The position numbers were made by a program, and so were the translations under genes. DNA of 64,000 bases, from assembly GCF_000026985.1 (NCBI RefSeq), contig NC_017390.1, positions 1,106,048 to 1,170,047 on the forward strand, read 5' to 3'. A model generated the notes under the pieces. The model was not told the origin of the DNA and searched no databases. It saw nothing but the letters and a program-made list of their open reading frames with translations. Within the stretch, counting starts at the first letter, position 1; the number at the start of each line of letters is the position of its first letter. Positions 31,160-41,011 of this stretch are shown here, in pieces. The stretch is from Erwinia pyrifoliae DSM 12163 (lineage in GTDB: Bacteria; Pseudomonadota; Gammaproteobacteria; Enterobacterales; Enterobacteriaceae).

Positions 31160-31843
31160 CTACTGCGGCGTGAGTTGTGGCATCCAGTCGATCGGCGTTT
31201 CACCCTGTTCACTCAACCAGCGGTTGGTTTTAGAGAAGTGAGCGCTGCCAAAAAAGCCGCGATGTGCGGAAAGGGGCGAAGGATGCGGGGCCTGCAAGAC
31301 ATGGTGGCGCTTGCGGTCAATGATGCTGCCTTTCTTCTGAGCATGAGATCCCCATAACAGAAACACCACGCCTTCACGGTGTTGGTTGATGGCGGCGATC
31401 ACATTATCAGTAAAGGTTTCCCAGCCGAACTTAGCATGCGAATGTGCCTGACCGGCTTCCACCGTCAGCACCGTGTTGAGCAACATCACTCCCTGGCGCG
31501 CCCAGCTTTCCAGAAAGCCGTGGTTTGGGCGCTCAAAGCCGGGAATATCGGTCAGCAGTTCTTTATATATATTGACCAGCGATGGGGGCACCGCAACGCC
31601 GGGGAGCACGGAAAAGGCCAGCCCGTGCGCCTGATTGGGGCCATGGTAGGGGTCCTGTCCCAAAATCACCACCTTCACTGCGCCTAATTCGGTAAGGCGG
31701 AAGGCGTTGAAGACATCCTTTTGTGGGGGAAAAACGGTCTTACCGGACGCGCGTTCAGCGGCGACCATTGCTAAAGTGTCCCTGAAATAAGGTTTCTCTT
31801 TTTCCTCAGCCAGCACGTCGTGCCAGGTCATGGTATTAACCAT
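31160..31843 (-). CDS. ung: Uracil-DNA glycosylase
   Basis: Removes uracil from DNA in base excision repair. Catalytic water-activating motif [18 protein letters not shown] (Asp, His) and the DNA-intercalating loop [13 protein letters not shown] are intact. 227 residues against 229 in E. coli. In E. coli grcA lies next to it; here only a grcA remnant is left upstream. Confidence 0.97.
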   Translation of the reverse strand: MVNTMTWHDVLAEEKEKPYFRDTLAMVAAERASGKTVFPPQKDVFNAFRLTELGAVKVVILGQDPYHGPNQAHGLAFSVLPGVAVPPSLVNIYKELLTDIPGFERPNHGFLESWARQGVMLLNTVLTVEAGQAHSHAKFGWETFTDNVIAAINQHREGVVFLLWGSHAQKKGSIIDRKRHHVLQAPHPSPLSAHRGFFGSAHFSKTNRWLSEQGETPIDWMPQLTPQ

Positions 31844-31963
31844 TATCCTCTCCTTAATCTGTCAGAGTGCGTAGCTTATCGCGCTTTGCCTGCATGTAAT
31901 AACGAAAAAGAGGGAAAGTTTGCACAAGCGAATAAGCGGTTAAGGGCGTAAAAATAGAGGCAA

Positions 31964-32318
31964 AACAGAAAGTTGCTTTTTTGGCTGCTGGATGGCAAAA
32001 AAGGCGGGTGCGATGCGTCTGTGCTAAAGCAGGTTACCGTGAGGATCCGCTGATAGCGGTAAGCGATTCAGGGCAGATTAAATGTCGCGAAATTCCCCTG
32101 GAGGTTGCATATCGGCTGCGCGTGGCAGGCGGTCAGCACCTTAATGCCAATTTTCTTAGCCGGGAAGGGCTGGAAGAAGTGGTGAAACATCCGGAGATTA
32201 CCCCGCAGCTAACCCTACGCGTATCTACTATGTGGTCCGTTATGTTGTCCGTTTTCATGCACTGACGCCGGAACAGTAGCGTGACGTGCATATCCGTGCC
32301 TTTACGGGCAGTCTGTAA
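31964..32318 (+). pseudogene. grcA: Decayed grcA (autonomous glycyl radical cofactor, YfiD)
   Basis: GrcA is a 127-residue spare glycyl-radical domain that repairs pyruvate formate-lyase damaged by oxygen. Pieces of it occur in three frames: [10 protein letters not shown] (31979 on), then [20 protein letters not shown] ... [20 protein letters not shown] ... [10 protein letters not shown], then [18 protein letters not shown]..RAFTGSL ending at 32318. There are at least two frameshifts, an in-frame TAG and no N-terminal start region. A 12-bp imperfect duplication (atgtggtccgtt/atgttgtccgtt) sits where the radical glycine (SGYAV) should be. It is clearly non-functional. Its place between ung and srmB is that of E. 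coli grcA. Confidence 0.88.
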
Positions 32319-32500
32319 GGTTGAAACGGGGATGATAACTGAGCGGGTGTTGAATAACTCACCAGCCGTTTTTATATCTGATTATCCGATCTGATAAACC
32401 CAATAATGTCCATCCAGTACGGCGGTAAGCAATAGGGTGTGTTTTTATTACTGACTCACTGAATGATGACTCGGGGCTGGTTGTACCCGGATAATGCGGA
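32319..32500. other. Non-coding stretch after the grcA remnant
   Basis: No gene visible. Together with 31844-31963 it makes up the old regulatory and flanking DNA of grcA. Confidence 0.5.
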
Positions 32501-32501
32501 T

Positions 32502-32556
32502 GAAAAAACGGCACCGCGACTTGCTGGCTGGACAACGTTTGCGGTGCCGTTAATTA
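32502..32556 (-). terminator. Terminator downstream of srmB
   Basis: Arms aacggcaccgc (about 32505-32515) and gcggtgccgtt (about 32541-32551) are perfect complements around a 25-base loop. On the minus strand the second arm runs into TTTTTT, so it fits termination of srmB. Confidence 0.7.
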
Positions 32557-32579
32557 AGGCAAATAAGCCAACGCTCAGG

Positions 32580-33908
32580 CTATTCAGCTGGGTCCGTTTT
32601 AGCGCTGGCAGGCTGACGGCGTTTACCAATGTTTTTTCTGTTGCGATGGCGCTCTTTCACGCGTGGTTTCTCTTCTGCTTTTTGTTTATTTTTCTGTTCT
32701 GTGCGTTTAGCCAGCACTTTCTTCGATGGCTTACCTTTCAGCTTTTCGCTGGGCGCACGCGTGGTCGGGCGCAGTTCATCAATGACGCGCGCTTTTATCG
32801 GCTCTTTAACGTAGCGGATGATTTTACCCAGCAGCAAATTGTCATGCGCTTCCACCAACGAGATGGCGATGCCTTTTTTACCAGCGCGCCCGGTGCGGCC
32901 GATGCGGTGCAGGTAGGTATCGGAGGTGACCGGCATATCGAAGTTAATCACATGGCTGACATCATCGATGTCGATGCCGCGTGCGGCGATATCGGTGGCT
33001 ACCAGCACGTTCACCCGGCCGTCAACCACGCGCTTAATCGCCTCGTTACGTTTGGCCTGTACCAGTTCCCCTTCGAGATAGCTGTTGTTAATGCCTGCTT
33101 CACGCAGCCAGCCACAGACTTCATGCACGCGCTCACGCTTACGCACAAACACCACTGCACGCGTCACTTCCGGCTGTTTCAGCAGATGCAGTAACAGCGC
33201 GGTTTTGTGTTTGATGTCATCCGCACGGTAATACCACTGCTGGATTTTTTTGCGTTCGCGCCGCGCCGGATCGGCTTCTATTTCAACCGGCTCATTGAGA
33301 ATACGCTCGGCGAAATCTTTGATAGCTTCGCCTTCCAGCGTGGCGGAGAACAGCAGCGTCTGTTTGCGCCAGCGGGTTTCAGCCGAGATGGTTTCGATAT
33401 CCTGAGCAAAGCCCATATCCAGCATCCGGTCGGCTTCATCCAGGATCAGCGTTTCGACGGCGCGACAATCGAAGTTTTCTTCCTTGATGTACTGCAGCAG
33501 ACGTCCGGTGGTGGCAACGACCACGTCCTGGTTTTCGCTGAACACCTCAGCGTGGTTCATAAAGGCCACGCCGCCGGTGATGGTGGCAATATCCAGGTGG
33601 GTGTGTTTTGCCAGCTCGCGTGCCTGGTCGGCGACCTGCATAGCCAGTTCACGGGTTGGGGTCAGGATCAGAATGCGCGGCGGACCTGACTTCTTACGCG
33701 GGAAATCGAGCAAATGTTGCAGTGCGGGCAGCAGATAGGCCGCAGTCTTGCCTGTACCGGTTGGTGCCGAACCCAGAACGTCACGACCCTCCAGTGCTGG
33801 CGGGATAGCCTCGGCCTGGATAGCCGTAGGGCGCGTGAAGCCTTTCTCCTGCAGGGACTGCAGCAGGCTCTCGTCTAGTTCAAGTTCGGAAAAAGTGGTT
33901 ACAGTCAT
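32580..33908 (-). CDS. srmB: DEAD-box RNA helicase SrmB
   Basis: Helicase for early 50S ribosome assembly. Q motif (FTRPTAIQ), Walker A (APTGTGKT), DEAD box ([14 protein letters not shown]), SAT and the motif VI region [10 protein letters not shown] are all present, followed by a lysine/arginine-rich tail (from about 385) that binds RNA. 442 residues against 444 in E. coli. It is transcribed away from trmN6. Confidence 0.96.
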   Translation of the reverse strand: MTVTTFSELELDESLLQSLQEKGFTRPTAIQAEAIPPALEGRDVLGSAPTGTGKTAAYLLPALQHLLDFPRKKSGPPRILILTPTRELAMQVADQARELAKHTHLDIATITGGVAFMNHAEVFSENQDVVVATTGRLLQYIKEENFDCRAVETLILDEADRMLDMGFAQDIETISAETRWRKQTLLFSATLEGEAIKDFAERILNEPVEIEADPARRERKKIQQWYYRADDIKHKTALLLHLLKQPEVTRAVVFVRKRERVHEVCGWLREAGINNSYLEGELVQAKRNEAIKRVVDGRVNVLVATDIAARGIDIDDVSHVINFDMPVTSDTYLHRIGRTGRAGKKGIAISLVEAHDNLLLGKIIRYVKEPIKARVIDELRPTTRAPSEKLKGKPSKKVLAKRTEQKNKQKAEEKPRVKERHRNRKNIGKRRQPASAKTDPAE

Positions 33909-34040
33909 GGTCTACCTCAGTTTGGGGCGCTGATTATAGACAGATTAAGCGCGATCTTCATCTGTTTGTGTGGAGTTAATGACTTTTCCTTCATCAGAGT
34001 TTGTCCTATGCTAGCGCCGTTTCCCTTTCAGGTCAGTCAA

Positions 34041-34778
34041 ATGTCACCACAGAAAGCTATTCTTCGCCCCAACGGATTTACCTTCAAACAATTTTTTGTC
34101 GCTCACGACAGGTGTGCGATGAAAGTGGGCACCGATGGCGTGCTGCTGGGCGCGTGGGCTCCGGTTGCCAACGTGCAGCGCGCGCTGGATATCGGTAGCG
34201 GCAGTGGACTGATTGCGTTAATGCTGGCGCAGAGAACCGCCGACCGGGTGCACATTGATGCCGTAGAACTGGATGAAGCGGCCGCTTTGCAGGCGCAGGA
34301 AAATGTGGCGGCATCACCCTGGCCGGATAAAGTGCGCGTACAGCAAGCTGATATCGTTGAATGGACGCAACGTTGCGAACACCGCTATTCACTGATCGTC
34401 AGTAATCCTCCTTATTTCTCTCCGGGGTCGCAATGCGCGTCGCCGCAACGAACTGCGGCACGCTATACCACGGATCTGACACATGAGGTGCTGTTGGGCT
34501 GTGCCGAGGAACTGATTGACGAAGACGGTTTCTTCTGCGTGATCCTGCCTGAACCCGCAGGGAATAAGCTGGTGGAACAGGCATTGCAGCGTGGCTGGCA
34601 TCTGCGTTTTCGCACCGATGTAGCCGACAATGACACGCGGCCGCCTAATCGTGTCCTGCTGGCACTGTCCCCCCAGCCTGGCGAACAGCTGCTGGACCGC
34701 ATGACCATCCGTGGCCCGGATCAGCACTATTCAGAAGAGCACTGTAGCCTGACGCGCGATTTCTATCTGTTCCGCTGA
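34041..34778 (+). CDS. trmN6: tRNA1(Val) adenine-37 N6-methyltransferase TrmN6
   Basis: Methylates A37 of tRNA-Val. The start at 34041 ([19 protein letters not shown]) is supported by E. coli similarity; the in-frame ATG at 33966 is too early. SAM-binding [15 protein letters not shown] and catalytic NPPYFSPG motif are present. 245 residues. The last 16 bp overlap the 3' end of nadB on the other strand. Confidence 0.94.
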   Translation: MSPQKAILRPNGFTFKQFFVAHDRCAMKVGTDGVLLGAWAPVANVQRALDIGSGSGLIALMLAQRTADRVHIDAVELDEAAALQAQENVAASPWPDKVRVQQADIVEWTQRCEHRYSLIVSNPPYFSPGSQCASPQRTAARYTTDLTHEVLLGCAEELIDEDGFFCVILPEPAGNKLVEQALQRGWHLRFRTDVADNDTRPPNRVLLALSPQPGEQLLDRMTIRGPDQHYSEEHCSLTRDFYLFR

Positions 34779-36379
34779 AGGGGGCGCAAAATGGTTGGGC
34801 GTGCTTCCCCCGCTGTAAGCGGATAGTCAAGAATGTAGTGCAGTCCCCGGCTTTCTTTACGTTCCATGGCGCAGCGCACCATCAGCTGCGCCACCTGCAC
34901 CAGATTGCGCAGTTCCAGCAGAGCGTCACAGACGCGGATGTTGGCGTAATACTGGTCAATGTGCTGTTGCAGCATGGTGATGTGCCGCAGGGCGCGCGCC
35001 AGCCGTTTGCTGCTACGAACGATGCCGACACAGTCCCACATCAGTACGCGGAGTTTATGCCGGTTATGCTGAATGACCATCTGTAGATCAGCGCCGTCAA
35101 CCCGGCTTTCGTCCCAGGCGGGTAGATTGTCGACCAGGGGCAGGTCAGGCAGACAACGCTGAATATCGTCTGCCGCTGACCAGCCATAAACCAGACATTC
35201 CAGCAGAGAGTTTGATGCCAGGCGATTAGCGCCATGCAGGCCGGTATAACTCACTTCTCCGATGGCATACAGCCCGTTAACATCGGTACGTCCCTGGCGG
35301 TTCACCATCACGCCGCCGCAGGTGTAATGCGCAGCAGGGACAATCGGTATTGGTTGGCGGGTCAGGTCGAAGCCCAGCGTGAGGAGTTTCTGGCAGATAG
35401 TCGGAAAGTGGGCGCGAATAAATTCGGCCGGGCGATGGCTGATATCCAGATACATGCAGTCCGCGCCGAGGCGCTTCATTTCATGGTCGATAGCGCGCGC
35501 CACGATGTCACGCGGTGCCAGCTCCTCACGGTGATCATAAGCGGGCATAAAGCGCGAGCCGTCCGGGCGCGTTAACACCGCTCCTTCGCCGCGCAATGCT
35601 TCGCTTAGCAGAAAATGGCGGGCCTCCGGGTGGAACAGGCAGGTTGGGTGGAACTGGTTAAATTCAAGGTTAGCCACCCGGCATCCGGCACGCCATGCCA
35701 TGGCGATACCGTCACCGGAGGCGACATACGGATTGGTTGAATACTGATAAACGTTTGCCGCCCCTCCGGTGGCCAGCACCACTGCGCGTGCGCGGCAGGT
35801 TGCCACCGCTTCGCGCTGGCAATCCCAGATCCACGCCCCGACCACCCGGTGTTCGCCAGGCAGGCCAATGTTGTCGGACATCACCAGGTCGATGGCGTTG
35901 CTGCGTTCAAGAAGGGTGATATTCGGGTGGCTAAGCGCCTGGTTCACCAGCGTGGTTTCCACCGCTTTACCTGTGGCATCGGCGCTGTGCAGAATGCGCC
36001 GATGGCTGTGACCCCCTTCACGCGTCAGGTGGTAGCGATGCGGGCTGTCGGCGCAGCCAGCCTTGTCGAACAACACCCCTTTTTCAATTAACCACTGCAC
36101 GCAGTAACGCGCATTGCTGGCGATAAACGAAACTGCATCACGTTCGCACAATCCGTCACCGGCGATAAGCGTATCTTCAATATGGGATTCGATGCTGTCG
36201 GTTTCGGCGAATACGGCAGCAATACCGCCCTGGGCATACCGGGTCGCCCCCTCGTGTACCGGGCCTTTGCTCAGTACGATAACCCGCTGCTTATCTGCCA
36301 GGCGCAGCGCCAGTGACAGCCCGGCAGCGCCGCTACCGATGATTAATACATCACAGAAATAATCGGAGGAAAGTGTCAT
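34763..36379 (-). CDS. nadB: L-aspartate oxidase NadB
   Basis: FAD enzyme that oxidises L-aspartate to iminoaspartate, first step of NAD synthesis. FAD-binding [19 protein letters not shown] at the N-terminus, [13 protein letters not shown] and [20 protein letters not shown] active-site blocks, and the helical C-terminal domain are intact. The start at 36379 ([15 protein letters not shown]) is preferred over the ATG 14 codons upstream. 538 residues. Divergent from rpoE, the usual arrangement. Confidence 0.96.
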   Translation of the reverse strand: MTLSSDYFCDVLIIGSGAAGLSLALRLADKQRVIVLSKGPVHEGATRYAQGGIAAVFAETDSIESHIEDTLIAGDGLCERDAVSFIASNARYCVQWLIEKGVLFDKAGCADSPHRYHLTREGGHSHRRILHSADATGKAVETTLVNQALSHPNITLLERSNAIDLVMSDNIGLPGEHRVVGAWIWDCQREAVATCRARAVVLATGGAANVYQYSTNPYVASGDGIAMAWRAGCRVANLEFNQFHPTCLFHPEARHFLLSEALRGEGAVLTRPDGSRFMPAYDHREELAPRDIVARAIDHEMKRLGADCMYLDISHRPAEFIRAHFPTICQKLLTLGFDLTRQPIPIVPAAHYTCGGVMVNRQGRTDVNGLYAIGEVSYTGLHGANRLASNSLLECLVYGWSAADDIQRCLPDLPLVDNLPAWDESRVDGADLQMVIQHNRHKLRVLMWDCVGIVRSSKRLARALRHITMLQQHIDQYYANIRVCDALLELRNLVQVAQLMVRCAMERKESRGLHYILDYPLTAGEARPTILRPLQRNR

Positions 36380-36735
36380 ATTGTTTAACTTACTAAACGC
36401 GTCATGCGCCGAGCTTAGCACGCAAATTCGTGAAAAAAAAGAGACTAAGGCGAAGGAATAATGGGTTTGGTTAATGTCAGGCTGCGGGGGGGATGAACCG
36501 GATGACCGCTGGGAATAGTGAGGTAATTCGGTGTTGAGTTTACCATCCTAAACTCTGGTGGGGCGGAGTGATTATAAGGTGAAATAAGAAGCGTGTTGCG
36601 TTACTCTGCGGGCGTCATCAGGCTTGTGCGCGGATCATAACCGTGAGCAACGTCAGTACAAATCAGCGATAATGCATAATAAAGCCAGCAGGTTTGTCTG
36701 CGTCACATGATGACAACACTTAATTAGGGCGTAAT
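36380..36735. other. nadB-rpoE intergenic region
   Basis: About 355 bp holding the divergent promoters of nadB and of the rpoE operon. No ORF is supported in this part. Confidence 0.6.
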
Positions 36736-36763
36736 GGAACTTTCAGCATGATACCGACTCATA
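36736..36763 (+). promoter_or_regulatory. Sigma-E promoter of the rpoE operon
   Basis: GGAACTT at 36736-36742, 16-bp spacer and TCATA at 36759-36763 resemble the RpoE consensus and the known autoregulated E. coli promoter (GGAACTTTacaaaaa...). It would give positive autoregulation of rpoE-rseABC. Confidence 0.78.
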
Positions 36764-36849
36764 CCGCATGCTTGCTCGAAAATAGGAAGTCAACACTGGG
36801 ATGGTGGTTACGCGTGGAACAAGATTGGGGGAGACCTTACCTCAGATGA
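36748..36849 (+). CDS. rseD: RseD-like leader peptide overlapping rpoE
   Basis: Small ORF of 33 codons, MIPTHTACLLENRKSTLG then WWLRVEQDWGRPYLR, whose TGA overlaps the rpoE start codon (ATGA). E. coli has a leader ORF, rseD, translated into the start of rpoE and coupling its translation. The position and overlap here match. The ATG lies upstream of the expected sigma-E start site, so only transcripts from a more upstream promoter would carry the full ORF. A shorter form could begin at TTG 36772. No protein function is proposed. Confidence 0.55.
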   Translation: MIPTHTACLLENRKSTLGWWLRVEQDWGRPYLR

Positions 36850-37421
36850 GCGAGCAGTTAACGGATCAGGTTCTCGTTGAACGAGTACAGAAAGGCGATC
36901 GGAAGTCATTTAACTTACTGGTAGTGCGCTACCAGCACAAAGTGGCGAGTCTGGTGTCCCGTTATGTCCCGTCAGGAGACGTGCCAGATGTGGTACAAGA
37001 GTCGTTTATTAAAGCCTATCGTGCGCTGGATTCATTCCGGGGTGACAGTGCTTTCTATACCTGGCTCTATCGCATAGCCGTCAATACGGCCAAAAATTAC
37101 CTGGTTGCCCAAGGGCGACGCCCTCCAACCAGCGATGTCGATGCTATCGACGCCGAAAACTTCGAAAGCGCCGGTGCGCTAAAAGAAATATCGAACCCTG
37201 AGAATTTAATGTTGTCTGATGAGTTGAGAAAGATAGTTTTTCGTACCATCGAGACATTACCCGAAGATTTGCGTATGGCCATCACCCTGCGTGAACTCGA
37301 CGGCCTGAGCTATGAAGAAATAGCCGTTATCATGGATTGCCCGGTGGGTACGGTTCGTTCCCGTATTTTTCGTGCCCGAGAGGCTATTGATAACAAAATT
37401 CAACCACTTATCCAACGCTAG
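36846..37421 (+). CDS. rpoE: Envelope-stress sigma factor RpoE (sigma-E)
   Basis: ECF sigma factor for outer-membrane stress. The start at 36846 gives MSEQLTDQVLVERVQKGDRK, almost the same as E. coli; GGGGAGA lies upstream. Regions 2 (VPDVVQESFIKAYRALDSFR) and 4 (LDGLSYEEIAVIMDCPVGTV) are intact. 191 residues. First gene of rpoE-rseA-rseB-rseC. Confidence 0.98.
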   Translation: MSEQLTDQVLVERVQKGDRKSFNLLVVRYQHKVASLVSRYVPSGDVPDVVQESFIKAYRALDSFRGDSAFYTWLYRIAVNTAKNYLVAQGRRPPTSDVDAIDAENFESAGALKEISNPENLMLSDELRKIVFRTIETLPEDLRMAITLRELDGLSYEEIAVIMDCPVGTVRSRIFRAREAIDNKIQPLIQR

Positions 37422-37451
37422 CGATAGCGGATACAGGAAGGGTATAGAGCC

Positions 37452-38108
37452 ATGCAGAAAGAACAACTTTCCGCTTTAATGGACGGTGAAACGGTGGACA
37501 ACGAGCTGATATCAGCGCTGTCCGGTGATATCGCGCTGCAGAAAGATTGGGAAAGCTATCACCTGATCCGCGATACTTTATGTGGTGATATCCCCGCCCG
37601 GCTTGATTTCGACTTGGCTGCTCGCGTTGCCGCCGCCATCGAAGCTGAACCCGCGAAAAACATCACCCAACTTATCCCTGAAGCGCAGCCGGTGCCTGAA
37701 CAGGCAGCCGCTGCTATGCCGTTCTGGGCAAAAGTACGTCCGTGGGCCGCTCAGATTACGCAGATTGGCGTTGCGGCCTGCGTTTCCCTTGCGGTGATTG
37801 TTGGCGTGCAACAGTACAACCGGCCGGTTGCCGTGCAGTCTTCTGATGCGCCGGTGTTTAACACGCTGCCGATGATGGGACAGGCTTCACCAGTGAGTCT
37901 GGGCGTCCCGGCCGATAATGCTAACGCCGCCGCAACCAGTGCCAATCAGCAGGTGCAGGATCAGCGTCGCCGCGTCAATGCCATGCTGCAGGACTATGAA
38001 CTGCAACGCCGGCTGAATGCACAACAGCTGCAGTTAGAAAGCCCTAATCAGCAGCAGGCCGCCGCTCAGGTTCCCGGTAATCAGTCGTTAGGAATGCAAT
38101 CGCAGTAA
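37452..38108 (+). CDS. rseA: Anti-sigma-E factor RseA
   Basis: Inner-membrane anti-sigma factor. Cytoplasmic sigma-binding part (MQKEQLSALMDGETVDNELI), one membrane helix at about 100-118 (ITQIGVAACVSLAVIVGVQQ), and a periplasmic Gln/Ala-rich part that binds RseB and is cut by DegS. 218 residues. Its stop overlaps the rseB start (taATG). Confidence 0.96.
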   Translation: MQKEQLSALMDGETVDNELISALSGDIALQKDWESYHLIRDTLCGDIPARLDFDLAARVAAAIEAEPAKNITQLIPEAQPVPEQAAAAMPFWAKVRPWAAQITQIGVAACVSLAVIVGVQQYNRPVAVQSSDAPVFNTLPMMGQASPVSLGVPADNANAAATSANQQVQDQRRRVNAMLQDYELQRRLNAQQLQLESPNQQQAAAQVPGNQSLGMQSQ

Positions 38109-39064
38109 TGAAGCCGCTTTGGTATGCCGTCAGCCTGATGGCTGGCAGCCTGATGTTCTCATCTGTCGCCCCGGCCGCACCTGTGCAGTCCGGGGTGCTG
38201 TTACAGCAGATGAAACAGGCCAGCCAGTCTCTCAGTTACGAACTTGCCTACATCAATGTCTCTCGTCTGGGCATTGAGTCTGTGCGTTATCGCCACGCCA
38301 TCATTGACGGCACGGTGTATGCCCAGCTATTGCAGATGGATGGCCCGCGACGGGAAATCATTCAGCGCGGCAACGAAGTGAGCTATTTTGAATCCGGTCT
38401 GGAGCCTTTTGCCATGCAGGGCGACCATATCGTTGATTCACTGCCTTCGCTGATTTACGCCGATTTCCGTCAGCTTGCTACGGACTATGATTTTGTCTCT
38501 GTTGGCCGCACGCGTATTGCCGATCAACTTTGTGAAGCCATTCGCATTGTGCCGCGTGACGGCACCCGCTACGGCTACATCGTCTGGCTGGACAGCGAAA
38601 GCAGACTGCCTCTGCGCGTCGACCTGCTCGATCGTGACGGTGAAACGCTTGAACAGTATCGTGTGGTGAGCTTTGCCGTCGATGATGGCGTGGGCAAAAT
38701 GATGCAGGAGCTGAAAAACGCCAAATTCCCTGCGGTGCTGTCGTTACCGAAGGGCAACCCGGTCACCTTTAACTGGCAGGTCGGCTGGCTGCCGTCTGGG
38801 ATGAAAGAGCTATCACAAAGCCGTCGCCAGCTCCCGACGCTCAACCGACCGGTCGAGTCGCGCCTGTTCTCCGATGGGCTGTTTAGCTTCTCGGTCAACG
38901 TTACGCTGGCAGATAAAACCAGTTCGCCGCAGCTGCTGCGTACCGGTCGTCGTACCATGCAGACCGAAGTGCGTAATAATGCGGAAATCACGGTGGTCGG
39001 CGAACTCCCGCCGGCTACGGCCAAACGCATTGCTGACAGTATTACCTTAGGAACCGCGCGATGA
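38108..39064 (+). CDS. rseB: Sigma-E regulatory protein RseB
   Basis: Periplasmic protein that shields RseA from DegS and senses mislocalised lipopolysaccharide. Sec signal peptide of about 24 residues ending APA, then the MucB/RseB N-terminal lipoprotein-like domain and a small C-terminal domain. 318 residues, as in E. coli. It overlaps rseC by 4 bp. Confidence 0.96.
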   Translation: MKPLWYAVSLMAGSLMFSSVAPAAPVQSGVLLQQMKQASQSLSYELAYINVSRLGIESVRYRHAIIDGTVYAQLLQMDGPRREIIQRGNEVSYFESGLEPFAMQGDHIVDSLPSLIYADFRQLATDYDFVSVGRTRIADQLCEAIRIVPRDGTRYGYIVWLDSESRLPLRVDLLDRDGETLEQYRVVSFAVDDGVGKMMQELKNAKFPAVLSLPKGNPVTFNWQVGWLPSGMKELSQSRRQLPTLNRPVESRLFSDGLFSFSVNVTLADKTSSPQLLRTGRRTMQTEVRNNAEITVVGELPPATAKRIADSITLGTAR

Positions 39065-39525
39065 TGAAAGAATGGGCAACGGTGGTGTCGTGGCAAGATG
39101 GTATTGCTACGCTGCACGCCGAAATGAAGACGTCCTGTAACAGCTGCTCCGCCCGAAAAGGTTGTGGCAGTCATATGCTGGAGAAACTGGGGCCGAAAAA
39201 TGCGCATGTGATGAAAATCGCCAGCGCTAAGCCCCTTATCCCCGGTCAGCGCATTGAACTGGGCATTGCTGAAACCAGCCTGCTCGGTTCAGCGTTTTTA
39301 GTGTATATGACCCCGTTGATTGGGCTGTTTACCTTGGGCGGCGTGTTCCAGATGCTGTTTCACAGCGATCTGGCGGCGGCCAGCGGTGCGCTGTTGGGCG
39401 GCATCGGTGGTTTTATTCTCGCTAAAGGCATTTCAGGTTTACTGGGGCGTTCCGCTTCGTTTCAGCCGGTGATCCTCAGCGTGGCATTGCCGCCAGACGC
39501 GCTGCGTATTTCCAGCGACGGCTGA
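39061..39525 (+). CDS. rseC: SoxR-reducing/sigma-E regulatory protein RseC
   Basis: Inner-membrane protein of the sigma-E operon, also linked to reduction of SoxR. N-terminal cysteine cluster (CNSCSARKGCG) followed by two membrane helices (about 78-100 and 106-125). 154 residues. In E. coli lepA follows closely; here about 2.65 kb of extra DNA comes between. Confidence 0.93.
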   Translation: MMKEWATVVSWQDGIATLHAEMKTSCNSCSARKGCGSHMLEKLGPKNAHVMKIASAKPLIPGQRIELGIAETSLLGSAFLVYMTPLIGLFTLGGVFQMLFHSDLAAASGALLGGIGGFILAKGISGLLGRSASFQPVILSVALPPDALRISSDG

Positions 39526-39950
39526 TAATACCTGTGTTACCCGCCGGGTGCATCAGCCTGTGCGGGTATGTTCATTCTCATACTTCCCGGCACCCACCTT
39601 CAATTACCCTCATCAACTAAGCGCCCGGCAGCCTGTTCAAAGCCGGCGGAAACCCGGCAAAACATCATTTTTGCGATATTGTCATCCTCAACGTTAAGGC
39701 TGAACCCGCCCCTGATAAGAGCTTTGCCTATTCTGCGTCGCCAGGTTTTATCACTTTGGCATCAACTTTTCTTAAATGAGTCAAGGTAGCGCTTGGTAAA
39801 TTATGCCATCGATGTGTTTCTTATCAGATATCAGCTATTTCGTTCGTCTCAAGTCAGGTGGGAGAGAGCGTTATCAAAGCTGAAGGCATTTTTTGCAGCT
39901 CAGTCTGGCAAAGCGTAGTGGATACGCCGCTAAGTGAGAGGGATCCGACA
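39526..39950. other. Left flank of the Q-toxin insertion
   Basis: About 425 bp without a convincing gene. Open frames here are short and show no conserved features. It marks the junction between the rse operon and the inserted cassette. Confidence 0.5.
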
Positions 39951-40727
39951 GTGAAGATCGAAACCGCACTCAATTATTTCAACCCGAAAGGGCAGGAAAT
40001 CACCGATGATGCCCGTACGCGCGCGCCTGACCGCCTGAGCGCCAGCGAGGTGATGGCCGCCCTGGCGATATGTCAGAGCAGGGCGGGGTTTGGCGTCAGC
40101 GTCTGGATCGGCAAAATGGGTATCAGTCAGCAGGGCGGCGACGAGGTTATCAGCCAGCTGACGCGTTATGCGGGCAAATCCGCTCCGGCCCTGCTCAGAA
40201 AAGCCGCAGGCGGCAAAGTAGCCCAGTGCATGAGGATTCTGGCCACCTTTGCCTGGCACAATTACACACGTTCTGCGGCCGATCGTCAGGTCTGTGGTAC
40301 CTGCATGGGGAGCGGAGTGAACTTCATGTCGACAGGCGTCAAGCTGACGGGTGAAAACGTTGCACCTTGGGCTAACGGTCGCAGGCCGTTGAAATATCAA
40401 CAGCAGCCTGGCAACAGCTGCGCAACCTGTCATGGCACAGGCACGGTCAGTATACGCTGTCGCTGCAGCGGCAGCGGGCGCGTACGGGATATTGCGGCAT
40501 CGAAACGGCAGGGGATGCCGGTGGAGAAAATTTGCGGATATTGCGGTGGACGTGGATTCAGGCGTGCACCGTCGTCGCGGGTTTTCAGCGCGATCCGTTG
40601 TCAGGTGCCGCAACTGACTCAGTCATCCTGGTCGCGTAACTGGAAGCCGTTCTACCTGCAGCTGATAGCTAAATGTGAAGCTGAAGCTGCCCTGGCTGCC
40701 GCTGAATTTCGCAAAATTACTGCTTAA
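39951..40727 (+). CDS. Orphan lambdoid-phage Q-type antitermination protein
   Basis: Product of 258 residues, starting at GTG 39951 behind GAGAGGGA; the frame is open back to 39858. It matches the Phage_antiter_Q type: an N-terminal helical part (KIETALNYFNPKGQEITDDA, LSASEVMAALAICQSRAGFG), then DnaJ-like zinc modules CGTCMGSG, CATCHGTG, CRCSGSGR and CGYCGGRGFRR, and the tail EAALAAAEFRKIT. Q proteins load onto polymerase at a late promoter and let it pass terminators. No integrase, replication, lysis or structural phage gene is present nearby, so it is orphaned. The two tandem terminators and the gene after it suggest what it controls. Confidence 0.85.
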   Translation: MKIETALNYFNPKGQEITDDARTRAPDRLSASEVMAALAICQSRAGFGVSVWIGKMGISQQGGDEVISQLTRYAGKSAPALLRKAAGGKVAQCMRILATFAWHNYTRSAADRQVCGTCMGSGVNFMSTGVKLTGENVAPWANGRRPLKYQQQPGNSCATCHGTGTVSIRCRCSGSGRVRDIAASKRQGMPVEKICGYCGGRGFRRAPSSRVFSAIRCQVPQLTQSSWSRNWKPFYLQLIAKCEAEAALAAAEFRKITA

Positions 40728-40759
40728 CAGGCGAAACATTGATCGAACCGGGGTGAAAT

Positions 40760-40788
40760 TTGCATAAAAATGGATAATCATCGATAAC
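40760..40788 (+). promoter_or_regulatory. Candidate late (pR'-type) promoter
   Basis: TTGCAT at 40760-40765, a 17-bp spacer and GATAAC at 40783-40788, directly after the Q-like gene and 45 bp before two terminators. The position is that of a lambdoid late promoter; the hexamers are only moderate matches. Confidence 0.35.
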
Positions 40789-40828
40789 AGAGTGGGATTT
40801 CAATATCAAACTCATCCCGGCCCGACAT

Positions 40829-40857
40829 AAGGCTCCGCAAAACGCGGAGCCTTTTTG
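40829..40857 (+). terminator. First tandem terminator (tR'-like)
   Basis: Perfect stem ggctccgc/gcggagcc, loop aaaac, followed by T5. It lies between the Q-like gene and the secreted-protein gene. Confidence 0.85.
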
Positions 40858-40881
40858 CTTTCTGGCATTCTGTCACCGTCT

Positions 40882-40908
40882 GCCCCGACTTGGTTCGGGG
40901 CTTTTTTG
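40882..40908 (+). terminator. Second tandem terminator
   Basis: Stem gccccga/tcggggc followed by T6. Two strong terminators in a row should block transcription of the next gene unless it is antiterminated. Confidence 0.85.
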
Positions 40909-41011
40909 TGCCTGAAATTCACCACTCCGTCAGCGGCAGCCAGGCAATGCACCCTGTTGCCGCTGCTGCAAACTGCCTCGTTAATCACTGCCCTTTAAAA
41001 GGAAATTAATC

